The notes beneath the pieces are model-generated. The model worked only from the letters and a program-made list of their open reading frames with translations. It was not told where the DNA came from and did not search any database. A stretch of DNA of 64,000 nt. It comes from Acanthopleuribacter pedis (GTDB lineage Bacteria; Acidobacteriota; Holophagae; Acanthopleuribacterales; Acanthopleuribacteraceae). This document shows, piece after piece, positions 26,909 through 36,168 of the stretch (position 1 is its first letter; every line of letters starts with the position of its first letter). Location: positions 62,001-126,000 of the forward strand of contig NZ_JAFREP010000018.1 of the NCBI RefSeq assembly GCF_017377855.1. The letters run 5' to 3'. The translations under genes were made by a program, and so were the position numbers.

Positions 26909-27493
26909 CTAACCCGCGACCGGATTTCCCGCCGTTTTCGGCAAGTAGGCCAGCACCCAAAGCTTGGCGGCCCGCAAGTGACGCTTGGCCGTGGCGCGCG
27001 AAACATTTTGGATCTGGGCGATTTCATTGCTGGTTAAACCGCCGAAATACCAAAGCTCCAAAACCCGAGATTTGTCGGGATCCAGCTCGGCCAAGTGGGA
27101 TAAAGCCTGGTCAATTGCCAGCAAGGTATCAGGATCTGTCGGTCGGCTGGGTTCGTGGTCCTCCAACGCGACCGGGACCAACCCATTCCCGCGTTTGTCA
27201 CTACCGCGCGCACGGGCGAGGTCGACCAAGACCTGCCGCATCACATGGGCGGCAAAGCTGAAGAACCGTTGCCGATTGGCCAACAGGGGGGTTTGATGTC
27301 GATGGAGGCGCAGGTAGACCTCGTGCAATAAGGCGGTCGGCTGCAAGGTCACCTGGCGGTGTTCGCCGCGAAATTGGCTTCGCGCGATCACCTTGAGTTC
27401 TTGGTAGGTTTGATGGAACAGTTGATTAAGGGCGTCCTCATCGCCTTCGTGCCATTGGCGCAGGTACCCGGTTACATCACAATCGAAACGCAT
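26909..27493 (-). CDS. ECF-type RNA polymerase sigma factor (TIGR02999-like)
   Basis: 194 residues. Region 2 (DALNQLFHQTYQELKVIARS, LHEVYLRLHRH, FFSFAAHVMRQVLVDLARAR) and region 4 (LAELDPDKSRVLELWYFGGL, then SNEIAQIQNVSRATAKRHL) are complete. The HVMRQVLVDLARARG block is characteristic of the ECF group usually found beside Ser/Thr kinases in Acidobacteria, Planctomycetes and relatives. There is no anti-sigma gene; the kinase gene follows 14 bp after its stop. Regulation by phosphorylation is a reasonable inference. Confidence 0.92.
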   Translation of the reverse strand: MRFDCDVTGYLRQWHEGDEDALNQLFHQTYQELKVIARSQFRGEHRQVTLQPTALLHEVYLRLHRHQTPLLANRQRFFSFAAHVMRQVLVDLARARGSDKRGNGLVPVALEDHEPSRPTDPDTLLAIDQALSHLAELDPDKSRVLELWYFGGLTSNEIAQIQNVSRATAKRHLRAAKLWVLAYLPKTAGNPVAG

Positions 27494-27613
27494 TGGATTC
27501 TTCCGCCCCTTCTAACAGGAAAATCGATTGAAACAGGAAAATAAGGGCATTCACGTTCACCAAACCTAGCACAGTTTGGGTGTTATCCAAAACATCCGCG
27601 CGGCACCCACGGC

Positions 27614-28243
27614 TTATTTAACCGTTACCGCATCGCGACCGTCGGGTGCGGTAACTCGGTTGTACCAGCCGCGTTTTTCCACCGGACGCACGTCGTTCTC
27701 CTCGAGCAATTCCGGCAGATAGCGCATGAACCGCGGGAGTTCCACATCCTCGGGATCACCGCGAAAATCGCGAATGGGGACCAAATTACCGTAGTTGAAG
27801 CGCAGCTTTTTGGGGGTATTGTCGAGCATCAACACCTGGCTCAAGCACCAGCCGCGTCGTTTCACTTTTTTGAGGTTTTTAACCCAGGCCCCCTCGCAAA
27901 GCTCCATTTCATTAAAGGCATCGAAACGACGGAAGGTGCAGCGGTCGCGACTCCACACAAATTCCAGCGGCATATCCTTGGGAAAAATACGCGCGACCAC
28001 CTCGTGCGCGTAACGCGCGCCGGCCGAGGTCCATACCGCGCAGGCCACCCGTTTGCGGCAAAAATCGATACACTCCTGTAGATAGGGTCGGCGATACACG
28101 TAATAGGGACCAACCTGAAAGCCGTAGAGATCGGTTAGCGGTTTGCGGGATGCGCGGACCAAGGTTTCGTCGAGGTCGAAGATCAGGAGCTTTTGAAAGG
28201 TCAAGGGCGTCTCACTTTTGCGGGAAGCAACACAAACCCGCAT
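27614..28243 (-). CDS. FCP1/NIF-like HAD phosphatase
   Basis: About 209 residues. The HAD motif I DLDETLV (DxDxT) is near residue 25, followed by YRRPYLQECIDFC, AVWTSAGARYAHEVVARIF (motif II Thr/Ser region) and SQVLMLDNTPKKL (motif III/IV). This order is that of NLI-interacting factor/FCP1-type phosphatases, which are common in eukaryotes and present in some bacteria; the substrate could be a phosphoprotein or small molecule. Start is uncertain: ATG 28243 is used, while an in-frame GTG-type start exists at 28315. It sits between two kinase genes on the same strand, so a role in protein dephosphorylation is possible but unproven. Confidence 0.8.
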   Translation of the reverse strand: MRVCVASRKSETPLTFQKLLIFDLDETLVRASRKPLTDLYGFQVGPYYVYRRPYLQECIDFCRKRVACAVWTSAGARYAHEVVARIFPKDMPLEFVWSRDRCTFRRFDAFNEMELCEGAWVKNLKKVKRRGWCLSQVLMLDNTPKKLRFNYGNLVPIRDFRGDPEDVELPRFMRYLPELLEENDVRPVEKRGWYNRVTAPDGRDAVTVK

Positions 28244-28318
28244 CGAGAACCCACCGCGACGACGGTGGGGAAGGAAGCATGTCCTTAATGTCGGCTCGGG
28301 GACGCCCAAAACCAAGCC

Positions 28319-28358
28319 GTTTCGCCAAAATGTGAGCAGGTCGGCATTTTGGCGAAAC
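28319..28358. repeat. perfect 14-bp inverted repeat downstream of the hybrid kinase gene
   Basis: GTTTCGCCAAAATG (28319-28332) and CATTTTGGCGAAAC (28345-28358) form a perfect stem with a 12-nt loop, ending 5 bp before the stop of the gene at 28364. There is no T-tract on either strand, so it may be an mRNA 3'-end stabiliser, a protein-binding site or a T-less terminator. Confidence 0.7.
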
Positions 28359-28363
28359 CCGAA

Positions 28364-31300
28364 TTAGAAACGGAAGCCCATGATGGTGACGTCGTCACGC
28401 TGCGCTTGGGAACCGGTGAATTCGGCAAACTCGTATTGCAACATGTCCTGCTGCGCCTCCGCCGATTTCTCCGCCAAGGCCTCCAACAACCCGGAGAAAC
28501 GACGGTTGCCGTACTTCTCGTTGGCGGCGTTGTTTTGATCACTGAAGCCGTCGGTCGTAAGGTAAAGCATGTCACCCGGGTGGACCTGGACGTGCACGTT
28601 CTCATAACCGGAGCCACCGGTGCGCTGCCGTCCGCCGATGGGGCGCCGCGAACCCTTCACGCGCTGTAAATTCCAGCGTTTTTCCTGGGCGCGTGCGATG
28701 AACAACGGACGACCCGCGCCGGCAAAGGTAAGGTCACCGCCGTCTTTGTTCACCACGATGAAGCAAACTTCCATACCGTCGTTGATGTTGCCACTGTCGC
28801 TCTCGCGGCTCAGTGCCTCACGAACCCCGGTGTTCAAACGCTCCAAGACGTCGGCCGGATCGTAAATCCCCAATTCGGCCACGATCCGATTAAGCAAGGT
28901 GTGCCCGATCATCGACATCAAGGCGCCCGGAACCCCGTGCCCGGTACAGTCGGAAACAGCAATGAAGTGACGGCCGTCGACCTCGTGATGCCAGTAAAAA
29001 TCACCAGAGACCACATCGCGCGGTTTAAAGAACAAAACAAAATCTTTAAACGTTTGGCGCAGTTGACTTTGACTGGGAAGAAGGGCTTGCTGGATGCGTT
29101 GGGCATAACGGACCGAACTCATCAAGTCGGCGGTTTTTTTGTTCAACAGACGCGTGCGTTCTTCAACCAAGGATTCCAAATTGCCGTAGAGCTGTGCGTT
29201 CTCAACAGAAATCGCGGTTTGCGAGGCCAGCAGTTGCAGAATCTCCAACCGATCATTGGTGAACAACCCGGCGGAGGAACGGTGCTCCAGGAAGATCACC
29301 GCATTGAGGTGGTTCTGCTTGCGCACCGGCATCGCCAGCACGGATCGCGAACCGAAGGCGTTGAAGAAAGGATCACTGCTGAACAAATCGCTGGGCCCGT
29401 CGTCGAGAATGACCACCTCACCGGTACTGATGAGGTAGTTAATCACCGAAAGCGGGATTTCGCTGTAATGGTCGAGCGGGATTTCAACAGATACCACGGT
29501 GACACCACCGTCCCCGAGCGTGCCTTCAACCGTTACATACCAAGTATCGCCGCGTTTGAGCAGCAAGGTACCGCGTTGGGCCCCGGCATTTTCAATCAAA
29601 ATCGAAATCATGCGACCACTCAAGCGATCCAACTTAATCTCACCGGAAATCGCCTGGGACGCTTTGAGAACGGAGGCGTATTCCAGGGTGGAGCGGTCGT
29701 GGCGAATGGTGCCGACGCCGCCCACCTGGGGCCGGTCCAAACCTTGCTGTCGACGGGACAGTACATGGGGATAGCGGGTTTCCAGGTCGCGCAGCTTGGC
29801 ACGGTTGCCCCACTCAATACAGTTGTCGCGCGCATCTTCCAGGTAGTAACGGGCCAAGCGACGGTTGTCCAAGCCCAAGAAGAAACGGCCGGCCAGCTCA
29901 CAACCCAAGGTCGCTTCATCCAGTTGATCGGCGGCACGGGCCGCGTCAATTGCCTCATCGTAAAAATCCCGCGCGCGTTTGGGTTTTTGTTCCATCCGGG
30001 CCAATTCAGCGTCCAGGAGCGCCAAACGGGCTTTGAAATGGCGCCTGTTGTAGGCGGCACGGCTGAGCATCTTTTCGCGATAACGCAACACCGGCACCAT
30101 CTTCTCTTCGCGCACGGGGCCGGCCGGTTCATCCATGGCGTCGGCAAGGCGAACCAGGGCCGCGTAAAAGTACATCACCGGCTCAAAAGCCGTGCCTTCA
30201 CCCACCTGCCACACTTTTTCAAGCGCTTCCACATGGGTCATCGCCTCGGTATGGCGCCCAAACTGATAGAGCATCATCGCCTTGATGCGATGGAACGCAA
30301 ACAAGGCGCCGTTGTCGTGAATCGCCTCGTGGTGGTGCAGGCGCTCAAGCTCATCGTAAACCTCGCCTTGTAACAAGCAGGGATCGTCCAGTTCATCGCC
30401 AATCAGGTTCAACACCGACTGACGCACGATTTCAAACCAACCGATGGCCGGCTTCTGGCGAAGGCGTTCAACCGCGTTCGCGTAACGTTCGTGTTCACGG
30501 GCCACATGGTTGAGGTTACCGCCGCCCGTTTCAAGCAGGAGGCAGTAATTGGCCAAGGAATAAGAGGCCCATTCCAAATCACCCGCTTCCATGCCCGCCT
30601 GATAACCCTCGATAAATTTCGGGAAAATCTGCTGGAGCGGCTGTTTCCAGTGCATCAAGCAGAAGTAGGTCATCATGGTGGTTTTGGCTTTGAGCTCGGG
30701 GCTGGGATAGCGGGGTAACATGCGCACCGCGAGTTCACCCAGCGCAACACCACTTTTGAGGTCCCCCATCAAGCAGTTCACCACGCCGTAGTTGGCAAAA
30801 ATAAACGGTGAGGACGGTGCATTGCCGTGACGCAAGCACTGCTCGACCAAGCGCGAAACCACCAACGGGAAGAGGTGGTTTTTAATTTTCCAGGTCACCC
30901 CGATCAGGTTGTTAAGGATGCGAATGGATACCAGCGCCAGCTCGTCCTCGGAGGGCGGCATGTTGCCGATTTCGTTGAGATCGTGCTCGCCCATCAAACG
31001 CGCCGTATGCAGCAAAGCCGCTTCTAAATATTCAGGGGTAGGATCGCCGGGTAACTCGATGCCCAGTAAATCCAACACCTGCTGCCCGGTTTCAAAACAG
31101 CGGAAGTAGTTGCCGCGCGCGTAATGGGCGTTCATCACACCCTCTTGAATCCATACTTTGACGCGCAAGTCGCGCGCCCGTGCCGTTACCTCGCGCGTCA
31201 GCTGCTCTTGGTAACCGTAATCGCCGAGCAAACACGCCAACTCAGCAGCGTGCAGGTGAATGTCTTGGGTCAGGTCGTAATGGTTCTCCCAAATTTGGCC

Positions 31301-33649
31301 CGGCTCGGAAACCGTCGATTCGAGCAAGAAAAGCGCTTGGCGTAAATAGTGGTATGCCGGTTCCCAAGCGATGGAGAGTTTGGCCTTGCGCGCCGCGGCC
31401 AAATTGAGTTCCGCCAAGCGGATGCGTTCGTCCGATTCTTCCATCAAATTCGCGCCGCGGTTGAGATGGTTGACGATTTCGAACAAATCTTCCTCATCGT
31501 AACGGTGGGCCAGAAACTCGCGACCCACGGTCAGGTGGACCCGATCCCGTTCCGACTCCGGCAACAGCGAATAAGCAGCCTGGCGAATGCGGTCATGGAC
31601 AAACCGGTAGGAAACGGAAACCCCACCTTCGCCGCCTTCCACCTCGGCGCTCACACTGCGATAGGCCGCATCGAGCGGGATCAGGAACCCGTCGAGCAGC
31701 GCCTTCCACAGGGCAACCCCAAGGATCCGCGGTGTTTTGCCAATGACCGGGGCCAAGGTAGAAAGGTCGAACCGATCCCCGATACAGGCCGCGATTTTCA
31801 AGCTGGTCAGGGTTTCCTCCGGCAGGTTGCCGAGGTTTTCCACCAACAAATGAATCAGGTTGTCGGTAATGTCGAGGTTCTTCACCGCCTGCAAATCCCA
31901 GGACCAACGGCGCCGCTGATGATCAAAATGGATCATTTCTTTAACGTACAGAGAATTGAGGAACTGGGTCACAAAAAACGGGTTGCCGCCGGTTTTGTCG
32001 TGAATCAGGCGCGCCAAGGGACCGACCTCGGTCAAATCTTGGTTCAGGGTATCGGCCACTTCCTGGGCGATGTCGGCCTCTTTGAGCGGCTTTAAAAACA
32101 ACTCGTGAACCGGCACCTCGGATTTTCGCCATTCCTCAATGATTTTGGTCAAGGCATGGGCGCCGTCGACTTCTTCAGCCCGGTAGGCACCGATCAGGAA
32201 CAAACCGCCGGTATCCGGCTCATCGAGCAGGGATCGCAACAATTCGAGCGTCGCCCCGTCGGCCCAATGCAAGTCGTCCAGGAACAGGACCAGCGGCGTC
32301 TCGGCGTTGGCAAACACCCGAATAAAATTGCGCACCACCATTTGGAACCGGTTTTCGGCCTCGTGGGGCGGGAGCGCGTCGGGCGTTGGGAAGCGACCCA
32401 AAAGGGGTACCAACTCGGGAACCGCCGACATCAACAAACCGGCATTGGCCCCCAAGGCTTTTTTGATTTTATTGCGCCAGTGATCGCGTTTCGTCTCTTG
32501 GTAAGCCAACACCTGACGAACCAAATCGCGAAACGGTGGAAACAGCGCGGCATAAGGCACATCGCGTTTGAGTTGGTCGAACTTTCCCGACAAAAAGAAA
32601 CCGCGCCGGGCGGTAATCGGGCGATGGATCTCACGCACCAGGGTTGATTTCCCAATCCCGGAATAACCGGAAATCATCATCACTTCTTCGCCACCCGCGG
32701 CGGTGCGTTCAAAGGCCTCGATTAAACCCACGACCTCTTCCTCGCGACCGTAGACCTTTTGTGGAATCTGGAAGCGGTCGGATTGATCGTTTTCACCCAA
32801 TTCAAAAGGCACCACGCTTTGCGTGCGCCGCCACTGTTCCAAACACTTGGTCAGGTCGTCCTTAAGGCCGTAAGCCGATTGGTAACGGCTTTCCGCTTCT
32901 TTGGCCAAGAGCTTCAAAATAATCTTCGAAACCATTTCGGGGATGGTCGCGTCGCCGCGCGTCGGTGGCAGGGGTTCCATCGCCAAATGACAGTGAATCA
33001 ACTCCAGCGGGTCCTGACCGCGAAACGGGGGAAAACCGGTTAACAATTCGTAGAACGTGACGCCCAGGGAATAAAAATCGGAGCGGTAGTCGACGGCGCG
33101 GTTCATGCGACCCGTTTGTTCCGGGGACATGTAAGGCAGCGTTCCCTCGAGAAACTCGGGATCGCGATAACTGGTATTTTCACGGGATAGTTCAGAGGCA
33201 ATCCCAAAATCAATGATTTTTAGCGCCTTGGTTTCGGGATTCATACAGACGTTCAAAGGGTTGATATCTTTATGAACCAGGAACTTGCGATGAATTTCCG
33301 CCAAAATATCCGTCAGGCGAATCGCCATCTCCAGGAATACCTGGATGCTGAGGTTCCCCGCGAGCTTGAGTTTGGCCAAAGAGGTCCCACCAAAATCTTC
33401 CTGAACCAAAACCCAAAGATCCCGGATGTGGAGAAACTCATAGGTCCTGGGGACACCGTCAAAATCGATGTCACGGGATCGCTCGAATTCAGCGCGAAAG
33501 GCGGCAACCTGGCCCTGGTTGGGATGGGCGTCACGCAAAACTTTACAAACAACGGGTTGATCGTCGGCCAAACGGGTGCCGCGATAAACGAGAAAGTTCA
33601 CGCCTTCATGCAAGCATTCTTCGATGTGAAATCCGTCTAGATCAATCAT
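28364..33649 (-). CDS. multidomain Ser/Thr kinase - AAA ATPase - GAF - SpoIIE-type PP2C phosphatase
   Basis: 1761 residues. ATG 33649 follows GAGGGAG; the open frame further upstream is not used. Order: kinase domain (residues about 5-270; VHKDINPLNV replaces the usual HRDLKPxN, DFGIA and MSPEQTGRM intact); an ATPase of the 'predicted ATPase' type with Walker A SGYSGIGKST near 328 and Walker B LVLFLDDLHWAD near 455; a long helical TPR-like region (about 700-1280); a GAF domain (about 1320-1480); a coiled-coil linker; and a SpoIIE/PP2C phosphatase from GDFYWHHEVDG near 1551, with DCTGHGVPGA metal-binding residues. Such proteins are thought to sense a signal with GAF and dephosphorylate an anti-sigma antagonist. 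No partner gene (STAS or HPK-type) is visible nearby. Confidence 0.9.
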   Translation of the reverse strand: MIDLDGFHIEECLHEGVNFLVYRGTRLADDQPVVCKVLRDAHPNQGQVAAFRAEFERSRDIDFDGVPRTYEFLHIRDLWVLVQEDFGGTSLAKLKLAGNLSIQVFLEMAIRLTDILAEIHRKFLVHKDINPLNVCMNPETKALKIIDFGIASELSRENTSYRDPEFLEGTLPYMSPEQTGRMNRAVDYRSDFYSLGVTFYELLTGFPPFRGQDPLELIHCHLAMEPLPPTRGDATIPEMVSKIILKLLAKEAESRYQSAYGLKDDLTKCLEQWRRTQSVVPFELGENDQSDRFQIPQKVYGREEEVVGLIEAFERTAAGGEEVMMISGYSGIGKSTLVREIHRPITARRGFFLSGKFDQLKRDVPYAALFPPFRDLVRQVLAYQETKRDHWRNKIKKALGANAGLLMSAVPELVPLLGRFPTPDALPPHEAENRFQMVVRNFIRVFANAETPLVLFLDDLHWADGATLELLRSLLDEPDTGGLFLIGAYRAEEVDGAHALTKIIEEWRKSEVPVHELFLKPLKEADIAQEVADTLNQDLTEVGPLARLIHDKTGGNPFFVTQFLNSLYVKEMIHFDHQRRRWSWDLQAVKNLDITDNLIHLLVENLGNLPEETLTSLKIAACIGDRFDLSTLAPVIGKTPRILGVALWKALLDGFLIPLDAAYRSVSAEVEGGEGGVSVSYRFVHDRIRQAAYSLLPESERDRVHLTVGREFLAHRYDEEDLFEIVNHLNRGANLMEESDERIRLAELNLAAARKAKLSIAWEPAYHYLRQALFLLESTVSEPGQIWENHYDLTQDIHLHAAELACLLGDYGYQEQLTREVTARARDLRVKVWIQEGVMNAHYARGNYFRCFETGQQVLDLLGIELPGDPTPEYLEAALLHTARLMGEHDLNEIGNMPPSEDELALVSIRILNNLIGVTWKIKNHLFPLVVSRLVEQCLRHGNAPSSPFIFANYGVVNCLMGDLKSGVALGELAVRMLPRYPSPELKAKTTMMTYFCLMHWKQPLQQIFPKFIEGYQAGMEAGDLEWASYSLANYCLLLETGGGNLNHVAREHERYANAVERLRQKPAIGWFEIVRQSVLNLIGDELDDPCLLQGEVYDELERLHHHEAIHDNGALFAFHRIKAMMLYQFGRHTEAMTHVEALEKVWQVGEGTAFEPVMYFYAALVRLADAMDEPAGPVREEKMVPVLRYREKMLSRAAYNRRHFKARLALLDAELARMEQKPKRARDFYDEAIDAARAADQLDEATLGCELAGRFFLGLDNRRLARYYLEDARDNCIEWGNRAKLRDLETRYPHVLSRRQQGLDRPQVGGVGTIRHDRSTLEYASVLKASQAISGEIKLDRLSGRMISILIENAGAQRGTLLLKRGDTWYVTVEGTLGDGGVTVVSVEIPLDHYSEIPLSVINYLISTGEVVILDDGPSDLFSSDPFFNAFGSRSVLAMPVRKQNHLNAVIFLEHRSSAGLFTNDRLEILQLLASQTAISVENAQLYGNLESLVEERTRLLNKKTADLMSSVRYAQRIQQALLPSQSQLRQTFKDFVLFFKPRDVVSGDFYWHHEVDGRHFIAVSDCTGHGVPGALMSMIGHTLLNRIVAELGIYDPADVLERLNTGVREALSRESDSGNINDGMEVCFIVVNKDGGDLTFAGAGRPLFIARAQEKRWNLQRVKGSRRPIGGRQRTGGSGYENVHVQVHPGDMLYLTTDGFSDQNNAANEKYGNRRFSGLLEALAEKSAEAQQDMLQYEFAEFTGSQAQRDDVTIMGFRF

Positions 33650-34071
33650 AGGTGATGGGTCTCCCTCTAAATTCACGCATCCCGTAAACCAAGAATGCGT
33701 TGGCAACCAGCCCGCCCGGTGTCTCACACGACCGCGTGACACGGCCTTAAAAAGGCGGGTCACCTTCATTTCCACCGGATTACACGGTAGGTTTAGGCTT
33801 TCTCAAAGCGCGATGGTAAGGTTGCTGAGCTTATGATTCGTGATATTTCCGGGCAAGGAAAGAGGGAGAACATTTGGGTCGGCCGTATTTAACACCAGTT
33901 AAGGGCAAGATGTCTACGCAAAATCTAATGCGCAAGAAAATTCATTTCAAGTATTTCGCCGATTTTTTACCGGAAAAAGGATGACGGGTCGACTCGGAAA
34001 GAACCCGAGACGACCCAAAATCATGGGCGTTTACAGGTGATGCACCCGCGAAATATCCTGTAAATCAAACA
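33650..34071. other. gene-free stretch
   Basis: About 420 bp between the stop of the second decarboxylase gene and the start of the hybrid kinase gene. It should hold the kinase promoter; I see no convincing -35/-10 pair and no gene on either strand. Confidence 0.4.
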
Positions 34072-35565
34072 CTATCCGGCGGATACTGGATTTTCACGCA
34101 TGAACTGCTCACCCAACTCGCGCAGGTTCTCGAACAGTTCTTCCATCTTGGCCTGGGTCGACAAGGGGTTGATCAAAATCGCCCGATAAACGACCCGACC
34201 TTCCAGCTTGGACATATTAAACAACGCCAACCCCCGTTCCATCGTTTTTTGGCGGCACCAACGGTGCAAGCGGTCACAATAGGCCGCATCGGCGCCTGCC
34301 AAGGCTTCCGGGGCATAACGGAAACACATCACCGGTGAACGCAAATCGTAGCAAGGTTCAAAGTCGGCATCGTTGCGCAACCATTGATGAATTTGCAGGG
34401 AAAACTGCCAGCGCTCTTCCGCCAACTCCGCGAAGTAGTTGCGTCCGTAAATCTGGAACAACAACCATACCTTCAATGCATCGAACCGTTTACCGCACAG
34501 GAGGGTATATTGGCCCAGATCGTCCGTCGCGTCCGGTTCGTGATCGGGGTTGTGAAACAGGTAGCTTGCGTTGGATGCAAACACCGCTTTCAGCAAACTC
34601 GGATTAGGCAGCAGCAACACGGTACAGGTCAGCGGGGAATGCAGCCATTTGTGCGCATCCCAAATCACACTGTCCGCCTGTTCGATGCCGCGAAACAGCT
34701 CTTTGCCGAACCGCGTCATCGCCATCGCACCGCCGAACGCCGCATCGACATGAACGTGAATATCGCGATCACGACACACCTCAATCATCTCCTGAAGCGG
34801 ATCGAAACCACCCGTGACGGTAATGCCGCAGGTTGCCACCGCCGCAAAAACACGGCGCCCCTCACGATCACACATCGCCAGTTTGTCCTTAAAATCCTCG
34901 ATCAGCAGTTCGTTGCGGTCATTGGTCGCGACTTTGATTACTGAATCCGTACCCAAACCCAGCAGGTGCGCGGCGTTGGCAATCGAATAGTGGCAACCGG
35001 CGGAGACCAAAATGCCGACCTTTTGCGCGCCAACCCCTTTTTGACGAATGTCGGGTCCCAATTTGGTATCGCGCGCCACCGTCAAGGCCATCAAGTTGGA
35101 CAGCGAGCCGCCGGGCAGAAAAATCCCAGAGCTACCCGGTTTCATGCCGATGATTTCAGCCATCCAGGTGGCCACCGAACGTTCGATCAAGGTCCCGGCC
35201 GGGGACGCCTCAAAAGTAGCCAGGGTTGGGTTGAGCATACCCGCCAGCAAATCACCGACAATCGCGGGAAAGGATGCGCCGGCAAACATTTGATTGAGAA
35301 ACAGCGGGTGCCAGGTTCGGATGCTGTTGGCCATGATGTCGTTTTCGAAATGCTCCATGGCCGCCTCGAAACCCATGCCTTGCTCCGGCGGATGTTCCTG
35401 ATGAAACAGCGCCTTCAGCCGTGCCTGGTCCAAGGGCGGCACACAGGCCGCCGCCTCGGGTTGTTCGTAATGTTTTTTAAGTAACGTCGCAAGACGACCC
35501 ATGATGTTGTCGATCGTTTCCTGGTTGTGCGCGTCCTGTAGCCAAGACACCTGCTCTTTTTGCAA
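34072..35565 (-). CDS. PLP-dependent group II decarboxylase (glutamate / cysteine-sulfinate decarboxylase-like)
   Basis: 497 residues. Start is TTG 35565: GAAGGTG lies 5-6 nt upstream and an in-frame TGA sits two codons before it. Key blocks are GIFLPGGSLSNLMAL (PLP-phosphate loop), IHVHVDAAFGGAMA (His/Asp) and VIWDAHKWLHSPLTC with the Schiff-base lysine near residue 307. It differs strongly from the decarboxylase at 3058-4515 and resembles cysteine-sulfinate/aspartate 1-decarboxylase or glutamate decarboxylase-type enzymes; the exact substrate is not readable. Next to it, 600 bp away and divergent, begins the PKS/NRPS-like gene. A decarboxylase could supply an amine building block, but this is speculation. 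Confidence 0.87.
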   Translation of the reverse strand: MQKEQVSWLQDAHNQETIDNIMGRLATLLKKHYEQPEAAACVPPLDQARLKALFHQEHPPEQGMGFEAAMEHFENDIMANSIRTWHPLFLNQMFAGASFPAIVGDLLAGMLNPTLATFEASPAGTLIERSVATWMAEIIGMKPGSSGIFLPGGSLSNLMALTVARDTKLGPDIRQKGVGAQKVGILVSAGCHYSIANAAHLLGLGTDSVIKVATNDRNELLIEDFKDKLAMCDREGRRVFAAVATCGITVTGGFDPLQEMIEVCRDRDIHVHVDAAFGGAMAMTRFGKELFRGIEQADSVIWDAHKWLHSPLTCTVLLLPNPSLLKAVFASNASYLFHNPDHEPDATDDLGQYTLLCGKRFDALKVWLLFQIYGRNYFAELAEERWQFSLQIHQWLRNDADFEPCYDLRSPVMCFRYAPEALAGADAAYCDRLHRWCRQKTMERGLALFNMSKLEGRVVYRAILINPLSTQAKMEELFENLRELGEQFMRENPVSAG

Positions 35566-36168
35566 TGTTCACCTTCATGAAAAATTCGTCGGCAATGGTA
35601 CGCCGAGGTAATCGCTGATGCGATAGAAAATTGTGCGGGACAGGCAGAAATCACCCGAATGAACGCTTGGAATGAGACATCATCAAGCGCATCATTCTTT
35701 CGGACTCTAACCTTTTTCCCGGGCGCCGGCGCGCCCAGAAGGCCCGCGAGACAAGCCGAACAATTTATAGCACAAGCCGCAAACATTTCGAATCCTAGAT
35801 TATTTCACCCCCGGTCCCGCAAAAATTCGCCGCCGCGTGATTCCCGTCGGGAAAGGGTTTCCAGTACGCACGTCCTGGAAAAAATGCAACTTCTTAAGAG
35901 AAAAACCAGCGTTGTTCCTCACCGTCCCTTCTCCTATCGCAAGCAATAAAGCAGGATTCGTGATGCGCAAAAACTCGCATAAAGGGAACAACTTGGTTAA
36001 AATAACGCCGGATTCCAAGGTTCGACGCAATCGCCCACCGCTTGGGTTTGGTTGATTCATCGGCTTCGCCGATCAATTCGCCGTCTCCGTTTGGCGGTCA
36101 AGCTTCATCGCCAACGGACGATAGAAGGTTTAGCCGAGGCTATACATTAATGTAAGGAACGCCCCAAG
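35566..36168. other. gene-free stretch upstream of the megasynthase-like gene
   Basis: About 600 bp between two divergently transcribed genes. Short frames on both strands have no ribosome binding sites or motifs. It must contain the promoter of the 2100-codon gene at 36169; I see no clear consensus elements. Confidence 0.4.

Noticed and set aside
28901..30373. 490-codon plus-strand open frame
   Set aside because: Antisense to the GAF/SpoIIE part of the hybrid kinase; no motif, low-complexity composition.
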